From UBA935 sp031555615 (GTDB lineage Bacteria > Bacillota > Clostridia > Lachnospirales > Lachnospiraceae): DNA of 64,000 bases. The position numbers were made by a program, and so were the translations under genes. Positions 9,001-16,863 of this stretch are shown one piece after another (within the stretch, counting starts at the first letter, position 1; each line of letters starts with the position of its first letter). A model generated the notes under the pieces. The model saw only the letters and a program-made list of their open reading frames with translations. It was not told the DNA's origin and ran no database searches. The stretch spans positions 62,001 to 126,000 of the forward strand of contig JAVBUF010000005.1 in assembly GCA_031555615.1 (NCBI GenBank). The letters run 5' to 3'.

Positions 9001-9578
9001 ATCTGCTGGGACAGAAACAGCATGGCCACATGGAAGCAGTGGGTTATGATCTGTATTGCAAGATGTTAAATGAAGCAGTGAAAGGTCTGAAAGGTATCTC
9101 TACGGTAGAAGATTTCAATACCACTGTGGATCTGGATGTGGATGCTTTTATTCCGCCGTCCTATATTGTCAATGAGATTCAGAAGCTGGATATTTACAAG
9201 CGGATTGCCGGAATCGAGAATCAAAGCGAATGTGATGATATGAAGGAAGAGTTGATCGACCGCTTTGGGGAAATACCCACCTCGGTAGGAAATCTGCTGC
9301 GGATCGCACTGATCCGGGTGAATGCCCATAGATTGTATATTACGGATGTAAAAGGTAAGAACGGTGAAATTCAGTTTGTCTTAAAGCCCGATGCCAGAAT
9401 TGCTGCGGAGCGGATTCCGGAGCTGCTGAAGCGGCATGACAAGCTCAGCTTTACCCATAAGGGAACCCCATTCTTTTTGCTGCGTTATAAAAAGTGCGGG
9501 ATGGTGGAAAGAGATGTGGCCATGCTTCTGGCACTGACGGAAGAGCTGCTGCAGAGCATGCAGGAGTATTTGCTGTAA
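6060..9578 (+). CDS. mfd: Transcription-repair coupling factor Mfd
   Basis: A DNA translocase that removes RNA polymerase stalled at lesions and recruits the UvrABC system. The 1172-residue protein has the expected order: UvrB-like N-terminal module, RNA-polymerase-interacting domain (DYVVHENHGLGVYKG, about residues 505-520), RecG-like helicase with Walker A GDVGYGKTE (about 652) and DEEQ box (about 753), the SAT motif region LTATPIPRTL, and a C-terminal TRCF domain with RGAGNLLG. A run of lysines (about residues 481-488), encoded by an A-rich stretch near 7500-7527, sits in the linker before the polymerase-binding domain. Translation is coupled to pth; a strong terminator follows. Confidence 0.98.
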   Translation: MKALLSPLRELGEYDEMMALLRKPGKNLSVSGCVESQKLHMVYGLDDGFRYKIIVTFSDIRMKEIYEDYRFYDRNVMMFPAKDLIFYQADIHGNLLTKERIHCLRRMMEGEPLTVVTTFSSLMSPVLPLDYLQENVIHLGEESVIEERALAVRLVKLGYEKTYQVEAPGQFSIRGGIVDVFDLTEENPYRIELWGDEVESIRSFDILSQRSIEKLTDIAIYPATELVLSKEQRRLGIEKIEKECEEFVRKLRSEFHTEEAHRIHLQVAELKEALELESAVNLESYIRYFYEEAVSFLDLFGKEESCVYIDEPSRVKEHAQAVELEFRESMMHRLEKGYLLPGQADLLFNVDMIAARMSGKRVVSLAALDMKNPILKADKKVDVTVKSISSYNNSFEALVKDLTRFKRNGYRILLLSGSRTRAARLAEDLRDQELSAFYTEDQEREIQPGEIMTYYGRVLRGFEYPMLKFVVISESDIFGAEKKKKKKKQYEGRKINDFAELKVGDYVVHENHGLGVYKGIEKVEIEKVVKDYIKIEYRDGGNLYILATGLDVIQKYASADAKKPKLNKLGSVEWTKTKSKVREAVGEVAKDLVDLYAVRQEKNGFQYGKDTVWQREFEEMFPFEETEDQLLAITATKGDMESTKIMDRLICGDVGYGKTEIAIRAAFKAVQEGKQVVYLVPTTILAQQHYNTFMQRMKDFPVRIDLLSRFRTAAEQKKTVEDLRKGLVDIVIGTHRVLSKDVNYKDLGLLIIDEEQRFGVTHKEKIKHIKDNVDVLTLTATPIPRTLHMSLVGIRDMSVLEEAPNDRMPIQTYVMEYNEEMVREAIVRELARNGQVYYVYNRVANIADVAAVIQNLVPEAAVAFAHGQMQERELERIMYDFINGEIDVLVSTTIIETGLDISNVNTMIIHDSDNMGLSQLYQLRGRVGRSNRTAYAFLMYKRDKMLKEVAEKRLAAIKEFTDLGSGFKIAMRDLEIRGAGNLLGQKQHGHMEAVGYDLYCKMLNEAVKGLKGISTVEDFNTTVDLDVDAFIPPSYIVNEIQKLDIYKRIAGIENQSECDDMKEELIDRFGEIPTSVGNLLRIALIRVNAHRLYITDVKGKNGEIQFVLKPDARIAAERIPELLKRHDKLSFTHKGTPFFLLRYKKCGMVERDVAMLLALTEELLQSMQEYLL

Positions 9579-9658
9579 ACATGAAGTAATCAGACTGGAG
9601 GGGTGTTCGCCTGAACGCCCAGACCCTCGGCCAAATTGGAGAAGATTGATATAAAAGC

Positions 9659-9692
9659 AGCGAGAACAAAATACAAATTGTTCTCGCTTTTT
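9659..9692. terminator. Bidirectional terminator between mfd and the DUF975 gene
   Basis: A perfect 11-bp stem (AGCGAGAACAA at 9659-9669 with TTGTTCTCGCT at 9678-9688) is followed by a T-run on the plus strand. On the minus strand it is followed by a shorter T-rich stretch, so it can serve the convergent gene as well. Confidence 0.9.
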
Positions 9693-9726
9693 GGTTATCG
9701 TCAAGATGTAATGCAGAGCCTTCATC

Positions 9727-10470
9727 TTAATATGTGGTTTGATAAGGATTATAGGGATCGTATTGGGGATTTTTTTGCTTAAGTGCATCATAAAGCTGGA
9801 CACAAGTCGAGTAATAGTAAGGGTTCACATAAAAAACACCTAAGATGCCGCAGGTACACGCACTTAAGAGGTTCCACCCGATAAAAGACAGGTCCAGGAC
9901 AAAGGTATTCCATTTTTCCCCATCCATCATTTCTCTGGAGCGTTCAAAGGCCTCTTTGCTGCTCATGCCGGGATGTTCCGCTAAAAGATAAGGAATCATC
10001 CGGTATTCGTAGGATTTGATGATGCCGGGAACAATAAGTAAAAGACTCCATAATCCAATAAATAAGTATCTGAGAAATTGTATTTTAACAATATTCATAT
10101 AAAAGGTTTTGAAGGCAAATCCCATTTGATTTAAATTCCCGGGAGCTTTCAGGGTATCAATAAAGAAACGTTGGCAGCCTACCTCGATAGGAGACCAGGC
10201 AAAAATTTTTAATCCCCATGAAATCAAAAAAATAATCATAAAGATACTTAGAAAAACGCCTAAATAAACTAAAATCGTTGATGTATCCAAATAATTTCGG
10301 GAATAGGTATAGGAATTGTTCTCCCTATAATTTCGGTAGCCGCTGCCAGATGAACTGCCGGATGCACCGCCGGTAACTAGCATAAGAACAAGACCGACAA
10401 GTACAGTCTTCCAATAGTTTAAGTTTAAAACAGTTTTAGCTTTTGTTTTTAATTCTTCTCTGGACCACAT
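9727..10470 (-). CDS. DUF975 family polytopic membrane protein
   Basis: A 247-residue membrane protein with the N-terminal signature WSREELKTKAKTVLNLNYWK of the DUF975 family, whose members occur widely in Firmicutes without an established function. After a first hydrophobic segment (about 22-38) comes a Gly/Ser/Tyr/Asn-rich loop (39-62), then several transmembrane helices at roughly 65-90, 130-150 and 195-215. The end has NPYYYSTCVQLYDALKQK and a Pro/Tyr/Asn-rich tail. The start follows AAGGAGGG. It is a single leftward gene converging on mfd and divergent from pstS. Family is confident; function is unknown. Confidence 0.85.
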   Translation of the reverse strand: MWSREELKTKAKTVLNLNYWKTVLVGLVLMLVTGGASGSSSGSGYRNYRENNSYTYSRNYLDTSTILVYLGVFLSIFMIIFLISWGLKIFAWSPIEVGCQRFFIDTLKAPGNLNQMGFAFKTFYMNIVKIQFLRYLFIGLWSLLLIVPGIIKSYEYRMIPYLLAEHPGMSSKEAFERSREMMDGEKWNTFVLDLSFIGWNLLSACTCGILGVFYVNPYYYSTCVQLYDALKQKNPQYDPYNPYQTTY

Positions 10471-10540
10471 GATTAAGTGCCCTCCTTATAAATGGGTTGA
10501 TAATTCTATTTTAAAGGAATATTAGGAAATGCGCAACGTC

Positions 10541-10606
10541 TTTACAAAGGTTTTACATAAAACTTACCCCAACATGATATTGGCTTTTTTTTCTTTATGC
10601 TAAACT
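10541..10606 (+). promoter_or_regulatory. Pho-box-like repeats and extended -10 promoter of pstS
   Basis: TTTACA occurs at 10541 and 10552, and CTTACC at 10563, giving three hexamers with an exact 11-bp period, the arrangement PhoP/PhoB-type regulators bind as tandem dimers. Downstream is TGCTAAACT, an extended -10 with hexamer at 10601-10606, and no good -35 at the normal distance, as expected for an activator-dependent promoter. A PhoP/PhoR-like pair is encoded 6 kb downstream. Confidence 0.65.
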
Positions 10607-10647
10607 GTGTTTGTGTTAAGGAAAGAAAAGATTAGAGGAGAAGAGAT

Positions 10648-11559
10648 ATGAAAAAAACAAAAATTTTGGCACTGATTTGTGCAGCAGCAATGGTAATGGG
10701 ATTAATGGGATGCGGAGCTAAAACGGTAGAAGAAACTACAGACGTACCTGCAACAGAAACTGCAGAAGCACCTGCCGCACCGGTAGAGGCAGCTCCTGCA
10801 GAAGCAGAAGTGGTGGCAGACTTAAAGGGCACTGTAACTATGGCAGGCAGTACTTCCATGGAAAAACTGGCTAACGCAGTAGCGGAAAGCTTTATGGAAA
10901 AATATCCGGCAGTAACAGTAAATGCTGAATTTACCGGATCTTCTGCAGGTATCGAATCCGTACTGGCAGGCAGCGTTGATATCGGCAATTCCTCCAGAGC
11001 ATTAAAGGACAGCGAAATAGAAGCCGGTGCAGTTGAAAATATAGTAGCTATCGACGGTATCGCCGTAGTAGTTGATCCGGCCAATACAGTTACCGGGTTA
11101 ACCAAGGATGAAGTGGTAGGGATTTACACCGGAACCATCAAAAACTGGAAAGAACTGGGCGGTAATGACGAACCCATCGTTGTTGTGGGACGTGAAGCAG
11201 GATCAGGTACCAGAGGTGCTTTTGAAGAAATCGTTAAAGTGGAAGACGCATGCGTATATGCAAGTGAACTGGACAGCACCGGAGCAGTAATTGCTAAGGT
11301 TGCGGCAACCCCCGGCGCCATCGGATATGTTTCCCTGGATGCAGTGGACGGCAGTGTTGCGGCACTGGCTCTGGAAGGTGTGGAAGCAACTCCCGAAAAC
11401 ATCAAAGCAGGCGATTATTTCCTCAGCAGACCTTTTGTAATGGCAACTGCAGGAGAAATTTCAGAACAGAGTGATGCAGTAAAAGCATTGTTTGATTACC
11501 TTGCATCAGAAGAAGGTAAAGAAGTGATTAAAGCAGTAGGACTTATCACAGTAGACTAA
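10648..11559 (+). CDS. pstS: Phosphate ABC transporter substrate-binding lipoprotein PstS
   Basis: Captures phosphate outside the cell for the PstCAB importer. The 303-residue precursor has a lipoprotein signal with lipobox LMGC (C22), followed by a Thr/Ala/Pro/Glu-rich linker (about 24-52). The mature domain begins GTVTMAGSTSMEKLANAV and carries the phosphate-binding residues expected in AGSTSM, SSAGIES, SRALKDSE and GREAGSGTRGAFE. A GC-rich hairpin follows the stop codon before pstC, so pstS is probably made in excess over the other pst genes. Placed first in the pstSCAB-phoU operon behind a Pho-box-like promoter. Confidence 0.97.
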   Translation: MKKTKILALICAAAMVMGLMGCGAKTVEETTDVPATETAEAPAAPVEAAPAEAEVVADLKGTVTMAGSTSMEKLANAVAESFMEKYPAVTVNAEFTGSSAGIESVLAGSVDIGNSSRALKDSEIEAGAVENIVAIDGIAVVVDPANTVTGLTKDEVVGIYTGTIKNWKELGGNDEPIVVVGREAGSGTRGAFEEIVKVEDACVYASELDSTGAVIAKVAATPGAIGYVSLDAVDGSVAALALEGVEATPENIKAGDYFLSRPFVMATAGEISEQSDAVKALFDYLASEEGKEVIKAVGLITVD

Positions 11560-11570
11560 TCAAAATTAAA

Positions 11571-11599
11571 AGCCGCGGGCGGCAGAACCGTCCGCGGCT
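11571..11599 (+). terminator. Hairpin between pstS and pstC (attenuator or mRNA stabiliser)
   Basis: AGCCGCGGGCGG pairs with CCGTCCGCGGCT around a 5-nt loop. It is followed by AAATTT rather than a long T-run, so it may act as a partial terminator or a 3'-end stabiliser that raises pstS mRNA over pstCAB. Confidence 0.6.
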
Positions 11600-11625
11600 A
11601 AATTTAAAAAAGGAACAGAATCGAT

Positions 11626-12555
11626 ATGGAAAACATCTCAATTCAGGGAAACAGTAAAAATAAATCAACAGTGGAAAAAGCAGCACAAGTGGTTTTTGCA
11701 GTCTGTGCTTTTATTGCAATAGTGGCGGTAGCTTCTATTACTATATATATGATCATCAACGGAACACCGGCTTTATTTAAAGTAGGAATGAAAGAGATCA
11801 TTTTCGGAACAGTTTGGAAGCCGACTGCGGCAGAACCTCATTACGGAATCCTCTTTGTTATTCTGACTTCCATCGTGGGAACTACGCTGGCAGTGTTGAT
11901 CGGAGTGCCTGTAGGCTTGCTGACAGCGGTATTTTTGGCCGAAGTGGCACCAAAGAAGTTGGTTGCAATGGTAAAACCGGCAGTAGAACTGCTGGCCGGA
12001 ATTCCTTCGGTTATTTACGGCTTATTGGGATTGATGGTGTTGAACCCATTGATGTACAAACTGGAGCTGGCTCTGTTTAAGGGTTCGGAGACCCATCAGT
12101 TTACCGGCGGATCCAATCTGCTTTCGGCAGTCCTGGTGCTGGCAGTCATGATTCTTCCCACGGTAATTAATATCAGTGAATCGGCTATGCGTGCCGTACC
12201 GCCTTACCTGAAGTCTGCATCTCTGGCACTTGGAGCTTCCCATATCCAGACCATTTTCAAAATTATTATTCCCGCCGCAAAATCAGGAATTATTACAGCC
12301 GTGGTGCTGGGGGTGGGGAGGGCCATCGGAGAAGCCATGGCCATTACGCTGGTATCCGGCAGCTCGGTAAATATGCCATTGCCGTTCAATTCCGTGCGGT
12401 TCCTGACAACGGCAATCGTCAGTGAAATGGGATATGCCAGCGATTTACATAGACAGGTGTTGTTCACAATCGGGTTGATCCTGTTTGTATTCATTATGGT
12501 TATTAATGTCACCTTAACGAGAATTTTGAAGAAAGGCGGAAAAGAAGATGCCTAG
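11626..12555 (+). CDS. pstC: Phosphate ABC transporter permease PstC
   Basis: One of the two inner-membrane subunits forming the phosphate channel. The 309-residue protein has about six transmembrane helices and the permease coupling loop SLALGASHIQTIFKIIIPAAKSGI at about 198-221, with the usual GRAIGEAMA afterwards. ELLAGIPSVIYGL is typical of PstC/PstA. Its end overlaps the start of pstA by 8 bp. Confidence 0.95.
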   Translation: MENISIQGNSKNKSTVEKAAQVVFAVCAFIAIVAVASITIYMIINGTPALFKVGMKEIIFGTVWKPTAAEPHYGILFVILTSIVGTTLAVLIGVPVGLLTAVFLAEVAPKKLVAMVKPAVELLAGIPSVIYGLLGLMVLNPLMYKLELALFKGSETHQFTGGSNLLSAVLVLAVMILPTVINISESAMRAVPPYLKSASLALGASHIQTIFKIIIPAAKSGIITAVVLGVGRAIGEAMAITLVSGSSVNMPLPFNSVRFLTTAIVSEMGYASDLHRQVLFTIGLILFVFIMVINVTLTRILKKGGKEDA

Positions 12556-13417
12556 TATTATGGAAAAAAAGAGCAGGGCCAGTGACACCTTTCTGACAAT
12601 ATTGATTTATTTTTCGGCGGCCATCTCCGTATTGCTGCTGGCAGGCATTATCGTATATGTGTTTGCCAAAGGCATTGGCAGTGTGAACTGGACCTTTCTT
12701 ACCAGTGTTACCAGTACATTGAAAGGGACGGTGGGTATTCTCGGAAATATCATCAATACCCTTTATGTGATTGTGATTACGCTGCTGATTGTAACCCCCG
12801 TGGGAATCGGAACGGCAATTTACCTGAATGAGTATGCCAAGCCGGGAAAGCTGGTGAGGGCAATTGAATTTACAACAGAAACACTTTCCGGTATCCCTTC
12901 CATTCTGTTTGGTTTGTTCGGTATGATTTTCTTCGGTACGGTTTTAAAACTGGGATATTCTATTTTAACAGGTTCCCTGACTTTAACCCTGATGGTGCTG
13001 CCTCTGATTACCAGAAATACACAGGAGGCACTGAAAACGGTACCGGACAGCTATCGGAGCGGGGCCTTGGGAATGGGAGCCACTAAATGGTATATGATCA
13101 GAACGATTTTGCTTCCTTCGGCAATGCCTGGTATTATTACCGGTATTATTCTGGCAATCGGCAGGATCGTGGGAGAATCGGCCGCCCTTTTGTTTACCGC
13201 CGGCAGTGGATATTTGCTGCCCAAAAGCGGTGGCGGATTGTTTACCAAGATCTTTGAATCAGGGGGAACCTTAACCATTCAGCTATATCTGAGCATGGCC
13301 AAGGCAGAGTATAATGTGGCATTCGGTATTGCCGTAGTTTTGCTGGTTATCGTGCTGTGTATCAATTGCCTGACAAAATATTTAGCAAAGAAATTTGATG
13401 TAAATGCAAAGGAGTAA
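12548..13417 (+). CDS. pstA: Phosphate ABC transporter permease PstA
   Basis: Partner of PstC in the membrane channel. The 289-residue protein has a short basic cytoplasmic N terminus, about six transmembrane helices, the segment TETLSGIPSILFGL, the coupling loop ALGMGATKWYMIRTILLPSA, and GRIVGESAALLFTAG. It overlaps pstC by 8 bp, and the annotated ATG follows a purine-rich AAAGGCGG ribosome-binding site. pstB follows after 10 bp. Confidence 0.95.
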   Translation: MPSIMEKKSRASDTFLTILIYFSAAISVLLLAGIIVYVFAKGIGSVNWTFLTSVTSTLKGTVGILGNIINTLYVIVITLLIVTPVGIGTAIYLNEYAKPGKLVRAIEFTTETLSGIPSILFGLFGMIFFGTVLKLGYSILTGSLTLTLMVLPLITRNTQEALKTVPDSYRSGALGMGATKWYMIRTILLPSAMPGIITGIILAIGRIVGESAALLFTAGSGYLLPKSGGGLFTKIFESGGTLTIQLYLSMAKAEYNVAFGIAVVLLVIVLCINCLTKYLAKKFDVNAKE

Positions 13418-13427
13418 CAGGATAATC

Positions 13428-14186
13428 ATGGAAAACAGTAAAATTATAACACGCAATCTGAATCTGCACTACGGAGATAACCATGCACTGAAGGATATCA
13501 ATATGGATATTCCCAGCAATGCCGTTACGGCTTTTATCGGACCTTCCGGATGCGGAAAATCTACTTTTTTAAAAAGTTTAAATCGCATGAATGATTTAAT
13601 CGACTGCGTTAGAATAGACGGAAAGGTATTGCTGGATAATGAAGATATTTATGATCCGGGAGTAGATACGACTTTATTGCGTAAAAAAATCGGCATGGTA
13701 TTTCAGCAGCCCAATCCCTTTCCCATGAGCATCTATGATAATATCGCCTACGGCCCCCGGATCCATGGGATTAAAAATAAAGCAAAATTAGATGAAATTG
13801 TGGAGGAGTCGTTGCGCGGAGCAGCTATTTTTGAAGAAACTAAGGACCGGTTAAAAAAATCCGCACTTGGCTTGTCCGGCGGTCAGCAGCAGCGATTGTG
13901 CATTGCCAGAGCATTGGCAGTGGAACCGGAAGTTCTTCTGATGGATGAGCCCACCTCGGCATTGGATCCCATTTCCACATTAAAAATAGAAGAATTAATG
14001 GAAGAATTGAAAAAGAAGTACACGGTTGTGGTAGTAACCCACAATATGCAGCAGGCGGCCAGAGTATCCGATCACACGGCATTTTTCCTGGTTGGTGAGG
14101 TGGTAGAGTTCAATACCACCGATAATATCTTTTCCCGTCCCCAGGATAAGCGTACGGAAGATTACATAACCGGAAGATTCGGTTGA
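13428..14186 (+). CDS. pstB: Phosphate ABC transporter ATP-binding protein PstB
   Basis: ATPase that drives phosphate import through PstCA. The 252-residue protein has Walker A GPSGCGKST, a Q-loop with QQPNPFPMSIYDN (typical of PstB), ABC signature LSGGQQQRLC, Walker B LLMDEPTSALDP and the H-loop VTHNMQQA. The frame extends 8 codons upstream to an ATG inside the end of pstA, but the ATG at 13428, preceded by ACAGGATAATC, gives the normal PstB N terminus MENSKIITRNL. phoU follows after 51 bp. Confidence 0.96.
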   Translation: MENSKIITRNLNLHYGDNHALKDINMDIPSNAVTAFIGPSGCGKSTFLKSLNRMNDLIDCVRIDGKVLLDNEDIYDPGVDTTLLRKKIGMVFQQPNPFPMSIYDNIAYGPRIHGIKNKAKLDEIVEESLRGAAIFEETKDRLKKSALGLSGGQQQRLCIARALAVEPEVLLMDEPTSALDPISTLKIEELMEELKKKYTVVVVTHNMQQAARVSDHTAFFLVGEVVEFNTTDNIFSRPQDKRTEDYITGRFG

Positions 14187-14237
14187 TCCGGATGCGGTAT
14201 TTCAGTATAGACCAGATAAAAGAGAGAGGAATAAATT

Positions 14238-14900
14238 ATGTCACCAAGAACAAATTTTCAACGAGAATTGGAACAACTGTCCGACAGTCTGCGGGAGATG
14301 GCAGAAAGTGTGGAAGAAAACTATGAAAAACTCTTTATGGCATTGGCAGGTAAAAATAAAGAAGAAGTTATGGAAATCGCCGGAAGTGAAAAAGTGTTTG
14401 GCGAGATGCAGCGGGGGATTGAATCTCAATGCCTGTTCCTGATTACCAAGCAGCAGCCTATCGCCAGTGATTTGCGGGTAGTAAGTGCAAGTTTAAAGGT
14501 GGTAACCGATATTGAACGGGTTGGAGATCATGTTGTGGATATGGCGGAGCTGATATTACGATTAGATATGGCGGACTTGCCAGCCTATTCCCAGCATCTG
14601 TCACCCATGATCCAGGCAGCCAAAACAATGATCCATGATGCCGTGGAAGCGTTTATCGGCAGAAATATGGAGGCCGCCGAAGAAGTAATTGCTGAAGATG
14701 ATATTGTTGATGAACTGTTCAATAAAGTAAAGGAAGACTTAATTGTTCTTTTGAAAAATGAAGGCAAGGATGCGGATGAATGCATTGATATTTTGATGTT
14801 GACCAAGTACCTTGAAAAAATCGGTGATCATGCGGTCAATATCGGGGAATGGGAGATTTTTCAGGAAACCGGTAATATGAAAGATGTGAGATTATTGTAA
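14238..14900 (+). CDS. phoU: Phosphate transport regulator PhoU
   Basis: Cytoplasmic helical protein that damps Pst transport and PhoR signalling when phosphate is ample. The 220-residue protein has two PhoU repeats with the metal-binding motifs DIERVGDHVVDMAE (about 94-107) and EKIGDHAVNIGE (about 195-206). The start follows GAGAGGAATAAATT. Last gene of the pst operon by position; a 184-bp gap with palindromic repeats separates it from the cotransporter gene. Confidence 0.95.
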   Translation: MSPRTNFQRELEQLSDSLREMAESVEENYEKLFMALAGKNKEEVMEIAGSEKVFGEMQRGIESQCLFLITKQQPIASDLRVVSASLKVVTDIERVGDHVVDMAELILRLDMADLPAYSQHLSPMIQAAKTMIHDAVEAFIGRNMEAAEEVIAEDDIVDELFNKVKEDLIVLLKNEGKDADECIDILMLTKYLEKIGDHAVNIGEWEIFQETGNMKDVRLL

Positions 14901-14981
14901 AAAAAAGTAGTATATCGTAAAAATATCGTTAAATTACCTATGTTCAAAGCGGAATGCATAGTGTAGAATAATAAATGGACA

Positions 14982-15050
14982 TTATATGTAAATGCACATT
15001 TATATGGAAATTTACATGTAAATGCAAATTTACATTGTATACGCTATACT
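14982..15050 (+). promoter_or_regulatory. Palindromic repeat array and -10 upstream of the Na+/phosphate cotransporter gene
   Basis: ATGTAAATGCA occurs twice, at 14986 and 15016, exactly 30 bp apart. The second copy is part of ATTTACATGTAAAT (15010-15023, a perfect 14-bp palindrome) and of ATGTAAATGCAAATTTACAT (8-bp arms, 15016-15035). A TATACT -10 lies at 15045-15050 with no good -35; the repeats occupy that position. This suggests a regulator-dependent promoter. The TTTACA core resembles the hexamers before pstS but the spacing is different. Confidence 0.6.
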
Positions 15051-15084
15051 TTCTGGTATCACAAGAGAACAAGGAGTAATTTAA

Positions 15085-16848
15085 ATGAGTATTTTCAGTA
15101 TATTGACCATGGTTGGAGGTCTGGCTCTTTTCCTGTATGGGATGGATGTTATGGGGGGCGGTTTGGCCAAATTATCCGGCGGAAAGCTGGAAATGATTTT
15201 GGAAAAGCTGACTTCCAGTAAGATAAAAGCGGTATTACTTGGTGCCGGTGTTACGGCAGTGATACAGTCATCATCAGCTACCACGGTGATGGTAGTTGGT
15301 TTTGTAAATTCCGGTATTATGAAATTATCCCAGGCGGTAGGAGTAATCATGGGCGCCAATGTAGGTACCACGGTAACTTCATGGCTTCTCAGCCTTTCGG
15401 GTATTGAAGGGGATAACTTTTTTATCAAGCTGCTGAAGCCCTCTTCTTTTTCACCGGTTCTGGCAGTAATCGGTGTGGTTCTGCTGATGGCTGCCAAGAA
15501 GGATAAGCAGAAGGATCTGGGAACCATTTTGATCGGTTTTGCGGTGTTGATGTTTGGAATGGAAACCATGTCCGGTGCTGTAAAGCCTTTGGCGGATGTT
15601 CCTGAGTTTACCAATATTTTGTTAATGTTCTCCAACCCGGTTTTGGGTATGCTGGCCGGCACGGTACTGACAGCAGTTATTCAATCGTCTTCGGCATCGG
15701 TAGGTATCCTGCAGGCTTTGTGTGCGACCGGAGCGGTGGGATATTCGACAGCTTTGCCCATTATTATGGGGCAGAACATCGGAACGTGTGTGACCGCTAT
15801 TTTGTCTTCCATCGGAGCAAATAAGAATGCAAGGCGTGCCGCTTTGGTGCACTTGTATTTTAACCTGATATCCACCGTTGTTTTCCTGGTTGGTTTTTAC
15901 GGAATAAATTATTTTGTAAAATTTGCATTTATGAACTTAACTGCTAATGCTTTTGGAATAGCGGTAATCCATACCTTGTTTAATGTATTTGCAGTAGTAC
16001 TGTTACTTCCATTTTCGTCCCAGATGGAGAAGCTTGCACGTATTACCATCAAAGATACGGCGGAGGATGCAGAGACGGATGATAAAATCGCAATCAGTAT
16101 TTTGGATGTTCGGTTTTTAAATACTCCCGGTTTTGCTTTGGAACAATGTAAAACGGCTACCATTGATATGGCTACTTATGTGAAAGAGGCACTGTTTTTA
16201 TCACTGGAACTGCAGGATAGTTATGATAAAAAGAAAGCCCAGAAGGTAGCCAAATTAGAAGAAATTGCTGATCACTATGAAGACGAGTTGGGAACCTATC
16301 TGGTGAAATTGAGCAGCAAGCACTTATCCGGCAAGGATAGTCAGACGTTATCGGTTTTACTGCACTGCATCGGTGATTTTGAACGTATTTCCGATCATGC
16401 CCGCAATATTATGGAAGCTGCCCAGGAGATGCATGACAAGGAAGTTCATTTTTCCAAGTGGGCAGTGGAAGAACTGGAAGTGTTCTCCAATATCATTAAG
16501 GATATCATAAATACCACTTTCCTGGCCTTTCAGGAAGAAGACCTGCGGCTTGCCGGAATGGTGGAGCCTATGGAGGAAGTGGCAGATTATCTGAATGCGG
16601 AAATCAAAAAGAATCATATCAAGCGTTTGCGTAAAGGGAAATGTACCATTGAACTGGGCTTTATTCTTTCTGACATAACGACAAATTATGAAAGGATTTC
16701 AGACCACTGTTCCAATATTGCGCTGAGCCTTTTGCAGTTAAAAGAAGATAGCTTTGATACTCATGAATATCAGGATACCATCAGAAGCAAGGACAATATA
16801 GAATTTAAAAAAGAGGTAGAACGGTTAAAAAAGCATTATAAGTTGTAG
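15085..16848 (+). CDS. Na+/phosphate cotransporter family protein with C-terminal PhoU-like domain
   Basis: A 587-residue protein of the NptA/YjbB type. The N-terminal 310 residues form two inverted Na/Pi-cotransporter repeats, each with a QSSSA motif (QSSSATTVMVVG at about 62 and QSSSASVGILQ at about 201) that binds substrate and sodium. The C-terminal region (about 340-560) is PhoU-like, with DFERISDHARNI and NYERISDHCSNIA. These proteins move phosphate across the membrane by sodium coupling; some export rather than import it. The start follows an AAGGAG site. Its place between phoU and the phoPR-like genes supports a role in phosphate homeostasis. Confidence 0.92.
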   Translation: MSIFSILTMVGGLALFLYGMDVMGGGLAKLSGGKLEMILEKLTSSKIKAVLLGAGVTAVIQSSSATTVMVVGFVNSGIMKLSQAVGVIMGANVGTTVTSWLLSLSGIEGDNFFIKLLKPSSFSPVLAVIGVVLLMAAKKDKQKDLGTILIGFAVLMFGMETMSGAVKPLADVPEFTNILLMFSNPVLGMLAGTVLTAVIQSSSASVGILQALCATGAVGYSTALPIIMGQNIGTCVTAILSSIGANKNARRAALVHLYFNLISTVVFLVGFYGINYFVKFAFMNLTANAFGIAVIHTLFNVFAVVLLLPFSSQMEKLARITIKDTAEDAETDDKIAISILDVRFLNTPGFALEQCKTATIDMATYVKEALFLSLELQDSYDKKKAQKVAKLEEIADHYEDELGTYLVKLSSKHLSGKDSQTLSVLLHCIGDFERISDHARNIMEAAQEMHDKEVHFSKWAVEELEVFSNIIKDIINTTFLAFQEEDLRLAGMVEPMEEVADYLNAEIKKNHIKRLRKGKCTIELGFILSDITTNYERISDHCSNIALSLLQLKEDSFDTHEYQDTIRSKDNIEFKKEVERLKKHYKL

Positions 16849-16863
16849 AAGGCAGGATATTAA

